64,000 nucleotides of DNA, from positions 7,736,635 to 7,800,634 of the forward strand of contig CM119263.1 of the NCBI GenBank assembly GCA_051294375.1. Reading direction: 5' to 3'. Shown here piece after piece: positions 59,821 through 64,000 of the stretch. The notes beneath the pieces are model-generated. The model searched no databases. It worked only from the letters and a program-made list of their open reading frames with translations, and was not told where the DNA came from. The position numbers and the translations under genes are program-made. The DNA is from Paraspadella gotoi. Its lineage: Eukaryota > Chaetognatha. How positions within the stretch are numbered: position 1 is the first letter of the stretch; every line of letters starts with the position of its first letter.

Positions 59821-61369
59821 ATCTAAGGAGAGTAGTTGCATGGCCTGGGGGCCACTCGTAGCGGGAGAGAGAGGGGGGGGGAGTCAGTATGAGGGAATGT
59901 TGGGGAGTCGTTTCCGGGGGGAGCGGGAGGAAGGGGGCCGTGATAGGCGGGGGGAAGTCCAGAGACCTCGAGGGAAGAAACCCGAATCAGATTACTCGGG
60001 AAGAGAAAACACTATGGACTTGGACGTAGCGAAAAAATTGGAAATTTAAATTTTTGTGTTCAAAGCAAGAAACGGAATTGAACATTGATTCAGTCGAAAG
60101 AGTCGCCGGTTCACAGGTTTTCGGAGGGAAGTGCGTCGGGGAGACTTCGGGGGACCCAAAAACGGGAACATACATAACTAGTCTCTCCTCTCCAATCTCT
60201 GTCTTGTCTAAGTTTCTTCTTCTGTCTCACTCTCTTCACTCCTATGTTTAACTTTCGTGTTTCTCTTCTACCTTGCAATACTGCAGTTCACGGTTTTTTT
60301 TTTTTCGTTTGAACCTGCAGAGCAAAATTGTCAAAAGGTGAAAATAATTGGTTCTAGGGTTGCTGATCAACGCGTTGACCAGTGACCAGTGACCACCACG
60401 ACCCCTAAAAACAGGCATCGTTCCTTTGACCAATATACCCAAGCTTTCTCAATCCTCCGTCCTCTTCTCAAACCCCCTCACCCTTCATTCGCCTTCTCGC
60501 TTAATTACCTTTCATCTCACCCGACCTACATTCATAACAAAAACAAAACAAACCCTTCTCGCCTCCAGCGACGTTGGTTGCTTCATTCTCAATCGCCTCT
60601 ACGTTAATGATCGGCGCCGCTTAAGACTTTTAAACGGGCCTCAATATCGGATAATCGATCGAGAAGAATTTCGTTATAAAAAGAAAGGCATCTTTGATTC
60701 GTCGAATGATTTGTTGATTCGTGGGGCGACGATCGCATCTTTCGCAAATCTTCTTCTTTTTCTCTCTTCTTTTTCATATTAACGGAAATCAACAACAAAG
60801 CAGTAAAGCTCTCTCGACTCTTATACCGCGAAATTTCGAGCACGCGATTTAATAGGACAACCTGCCCCCCCTCCGTAAAAAAAAAAAAACGGAAAGCGAA
60901 TTTTTCATATTTTGATTACAAAACAAACGGGCGTGTCTTGGAGCGAGTGGGGGCGGCAACGAATATCAACAAATTTGACATTAAATTTATCGATAACCGA
61001 GTTCGAAATAGGTTACAATCTTTTTTAAGGTCTGTGACTGAGGAGGAGTAACACAAGGCTCGAACGTATTTTTTTATTTAAGAGATTGATGGAGGTTGAC
61101 TTAATATTGTTAATATTTTCAACTCTAAATTCTCATGAGGTTGTCCAATAACTTTTTTGTATTAAAAAGATTTGACATTAATTTAAAATCGTTACTCGTC
61201 TCCTCGATTTATGTCTCTTCTTTCTGGACGGAAACCTCCTCCTCCTCCTCCTCCTCTCTTTATCCTCCTCTTATAATAATTCTTCTCCTTTTTATCTGTT
61301 TTTGTCTGTTTTATCTGCTTCAGAATATCCAACCAGCATTTTGGAAGCATCTGAAAGGCATCACAACTT

Positions 61370-61376
61370 CTCTCTC

Positions 61377-61468
<92 letters not shown>

Positions 61469-61470
61469 GC
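61370..61470. repeat. (CT)n microsatellite
   Basis: About 100 bp of CT with CCT and TTC interruptions. Confidence 0.95.
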
Positions 61471-62399
61471 GGTCTTTCTCTCTCTATTTCCCCGGGGACT
61501 AAGGGCCTTTCGCGACCGAAGTGGCGGACGAACGGAGCAAAAAAGAAAGAAAAGATTGCATCTTAAAAAAAAACAATTATCTATTGTGTTGCGTTTTTCG
61601 ACCGCCGCGTCTGATTCTGTCCCTGAGGCTGCTGCCACAGCCGCTGCCGTTGCGGAAGAGGCTGCTGCGGCCTCTGCGGCCCCCCCGGACCCGAGGGGGA
61701 CGGGCGGGGAAATAGAATCAACTTCATTCGCCGGATTTTGACAAAATCCGATTTTTTTTCTCAATCAACAAAACGACGACAATGACGACGACCACGACGA
61801 CGACTACTATGTACTATGATGACGACGTAAATGACGACCGTAACTTTTATGAAAATGATAATTACATTTAGGAAATGACAATGACAACGATGACAAGGCC
61901 GAAGACAATGATTTAGATGTAACTGACTACAGCTAAGAAATAAATTGAAAATTACATAAATATATTGCTTACTTAAATAAATTACTTAATTAATACATTA
62001 ATATTGATAATTATTAATTAACTTATTAAAGAAACGTTAATAATTGTCCATGCGACGATGAGGACAGCAATGACAATGCGACGAAGAGATAAACGACATA
62101 GAAGCTGAATAAAGAGACTCGTTACGACGACGACGACGACCGACGGACGACGACGAAATCCAAGAATTGAACAAACGAAAACGGTCGCTTCTCCCGGCCG
62201 CTCGCGAGCGGCGAGAGCCGAAGCGACGAATTGCGCCGGCAAAACGGATTCTCCCCCCCTTCTCCCCCCAACTCAATTCAACGATTTGTTGCAGGAAACA
62301 CCATAGGCATCCATTGGGCATTCGGTTTGGGCATCCGAAACGGGCATCCAATGGGCATGAACGCCTGATAACGTTGCGGGAGGGAGAACCATGGAGCTG

Positions 62400-62485
62400 A
62401 AGAGAGAACGAGAGAGAGAGAGAGAGAGATGAGAGAGAAGAGAGAGAGAGAGAGAAGAGTAAGAGAGAGAGAGAGAGAGAGAGAC
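62400..62485. repeat. (GA)n microsatellite
   Basis: GA runs with TGA and AGAA interruptions. Confidence 0.95.
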
Positions 62486-63469
62486 ATAATAAAAAAACAA
62501 AGTGACCAAAGAGTAGCCTGCGATTCAGTTTTAAACTTTTGTTTAACTATCTGAACTAAAAAAAAAAAGTTGTCGAAAGATTAAGTAAAGGAATTCGTTT
62601 GAGAGTTATAAGCACACGTGACACCTACCATATCCGTGAAGAGAAAAGAGAGGCATTCAGAAATTAGATTATGTGAAACGTTAATAAAAGAATATGGAAT
62701 TGAAGATATTTTTTTCTATAAAAGTTAAAGCGATAGAATAACGTATGGATCAAACTTCACTATAAAACTTACAATAATGAACGATTCTATAATTGTGTGA
62801 TTTTGTTTTTTTCATAATCCCGTCTTAGGCCAGAAAAAAGCTGTCATTTTCGGTTAAAATATCTGATTTGCGATTGACTAATCGCTATTTCTGCTTTTCT
62901 TTAATTACTTCTTCGTTTGAGTTACAAATTAGTTATTGCGAGGAACTAAAAGGCGTAACAACCTTTAAAAAAAAACAAACAAAAGCGACAATCCTTTTTT
63001 TTCTCTTCTTTTTTTCGTTTGTATCAATTTTTTCGCGTTGATCGATGCTCTTTTGTCGCGTTACCCTGTTTCTGTTTGGGTTAGCGTCGGGGACGTGAGC
63101 TCGGAATAAAAAGTTATTTCTCGAGACGCAGAATCGGATTGAAAATTTGTTATTCGGAATCGATTAATTGCATAAAAAGTTCGATGTCCATTTATTCGCC
63201 GATTGTTACGCGCATAAATGTTCTTAAAAAGGGATTTCCGTCCGTTAAGATCGGAGATCACGTGACTTATTTTTCACCCTCGATTCGTTTTTCGATCCTC
63301 ACCGTTCATTCGAAAATACGTTGCCTCGCTCGCTATCCCTTGCCTCACTGCTATCCCTTGCCTCACTCGAAATTCGTTACCCCTCATTCGCCTATCGTGT
63401 CGCCCGCTATCTCTTGCCTCACTCGCCGATTGTCGGCGACCGATCGGATGAGTGGTCTGGCCGCCGGAT

Positions 63470-63744
63470 AAACTGACCAGAGATACTCGGTCATTGAGGA
63501 ATCAGAGGCAAGGATAATTATCCCCCCAGATCGGATGACGCCCATGAAAGATTTTCACCCATCGGCGGAACTCTGGCACAAATATCAGGATGACTGGTTC
63601 CGCGTGGTCTTCGTCCGTCCAACTCAAGACTTCGCAACATTTATTTTTTCACCATGTCTCGTTTTTTCTCTCTTTCTGACCGATTCTATTATTTTTTTTT
63701 TTTTTTTAAATTTGACCTCGCGGTTTTTTTTTATTTTTTATTAA
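63470..63744 (+). CDS. Candidate coding exon, unknown
   Basis: A frame open from just after a stop near 63467 begins TDQRYSVIEESEARIIIPPD and continues ELWHKYQDDWFRVVFVRPTQ. Composition over the first 60 codons is protein-like and then becomes T-rich. It may be a real exon spliced near 63650 or a retroelement relic. No family is recognised. Confidence 0.3.
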
Positions 63745-64000
63745 TTACCAAAAAACAGTTATCGAAAAATCAGAACAGTATCAGTGTAAAAGACTAGAGA
63801 GCGGTAAGCAAGTAAAAACTAAACAATTAAAATTCAACGAAAACAAAAGACACTAACGTTTAAATGGACTCATGAATAAAATGTTATGAACTAATTCATA
63901 AGAAAACTATAAATAATAAACGTTTCAAGATACGTTTCAAAAATTCATAATTTTTAATATGAATGGATAATTTTATATTGTTGTACCAATTCATAAAAAG

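Larger units (their letters stand above)
57001..64000. other. Right-end region, several unplaced candidate exons
   Basis: No recognised gene. GC-richer patches with open frames occur at 57070-57199 (ends ATG|GTGAGA, a donor-like site), 57880-58060, 59611-59820 (an ATG frame with a Val-rich hydrophobic segment, ending GAGATCG|GTATCT) and 63470-63650. They are separated by GA/CT runs (58080-58550, 59410-59530, 61370-61470, 62400-62485), a (GAAG)n run at 58345-58400 and a GGGCATCC-type short repeat at 62300-62360. They may be 5' exons of a gene that continues beyond the window. Confidence 0.3.

Noticed and set aside
30961-62485. CRISPR arrays or bacterial-type defence systems
   Set aside because: The regular repeats are microsatellites and SINEs in an animal genome; no spacer-repeat structure or cas-like gene is present.

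Overview
This is a eukaryotic, animal window. Every recognised gene has GT-AG introns, there are no operons, and the families are metazoan: an ARHGAP18/28/40-type RhoGAP, Nanos, a Goliath-type PA-TM-RING ligase, a SUEL-lectin membrane protein, Rab33, adenosylhomocysteinase and papilin. Papilin carries GCCPDG repeats, a long Kunitz array and a WAP module, as in arthropod papilins, so a protostome, possibly an arthropod, is my best guess; the species cannot be fixed from the sequence. Intergenic DNA is AT-rich and full of GA/CT, GAAA and TTTA runs, tRNA-headed SINE-like repeats and small inverted-repeat elements. Six N gaps come in two sizes (10 N and 25 N), so this is a scaffold.

Layout. 0.3-2.65 kb: 3' part, or a short form, of a RhoGAP gene (+). 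3.57-4.93 kb: complete four-exon nanos (-). 5.09-7.92 kb: nine-exon gene (-) that I reconstruct with consistent phases but cannot name. 8.0-8.3 kb: doubtful membrane ORF (-). 8.88-12.36 kb: nine-exon Goliath-like E3 ligase (-). 12.4-16.2 kb: gene-poor, with an inverted-repeat element and a SINE. 16.26-22.73 kb: five-exon SUEL-lectin transmembrane protein (+). 24.36-25.26 kb: four-exon Rab33 (+). 27.65-29.02 kb: two-exon adenosylhomocysteinase (-). 29.6-30.2 kb: SINE and a decayed retroelement fragment. 30.3-44.6 kb: simple repeats, GC-rich islands, a 1.55 kb direct duplication across a gap that looks like unmerged contig ends, a 385 bp near-palindrome and a duplicated SINE-like unit. 44.64-51.52 kb: papilin (+), broken by two gaps that enclose a 177 bp copy of its own sixth TSP1 repeat. 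51.5-64 kb: no recognised gene; SINE-like repeats, microsatellites and several unplaced candidate exons.

The genes are unrelated in function: Rho regulation, germline RNA control, ubiquitination, membrane trafficking, the methyl cycle and extracellular matrix. The main points for follow-up are the unnamed nine-exon gene beside nanos, the papilin architecture (no ADAMTS-type spacer, base composition changing inside one exon), two inverted-repeat transposon families, and assembly redundancy around gaps.
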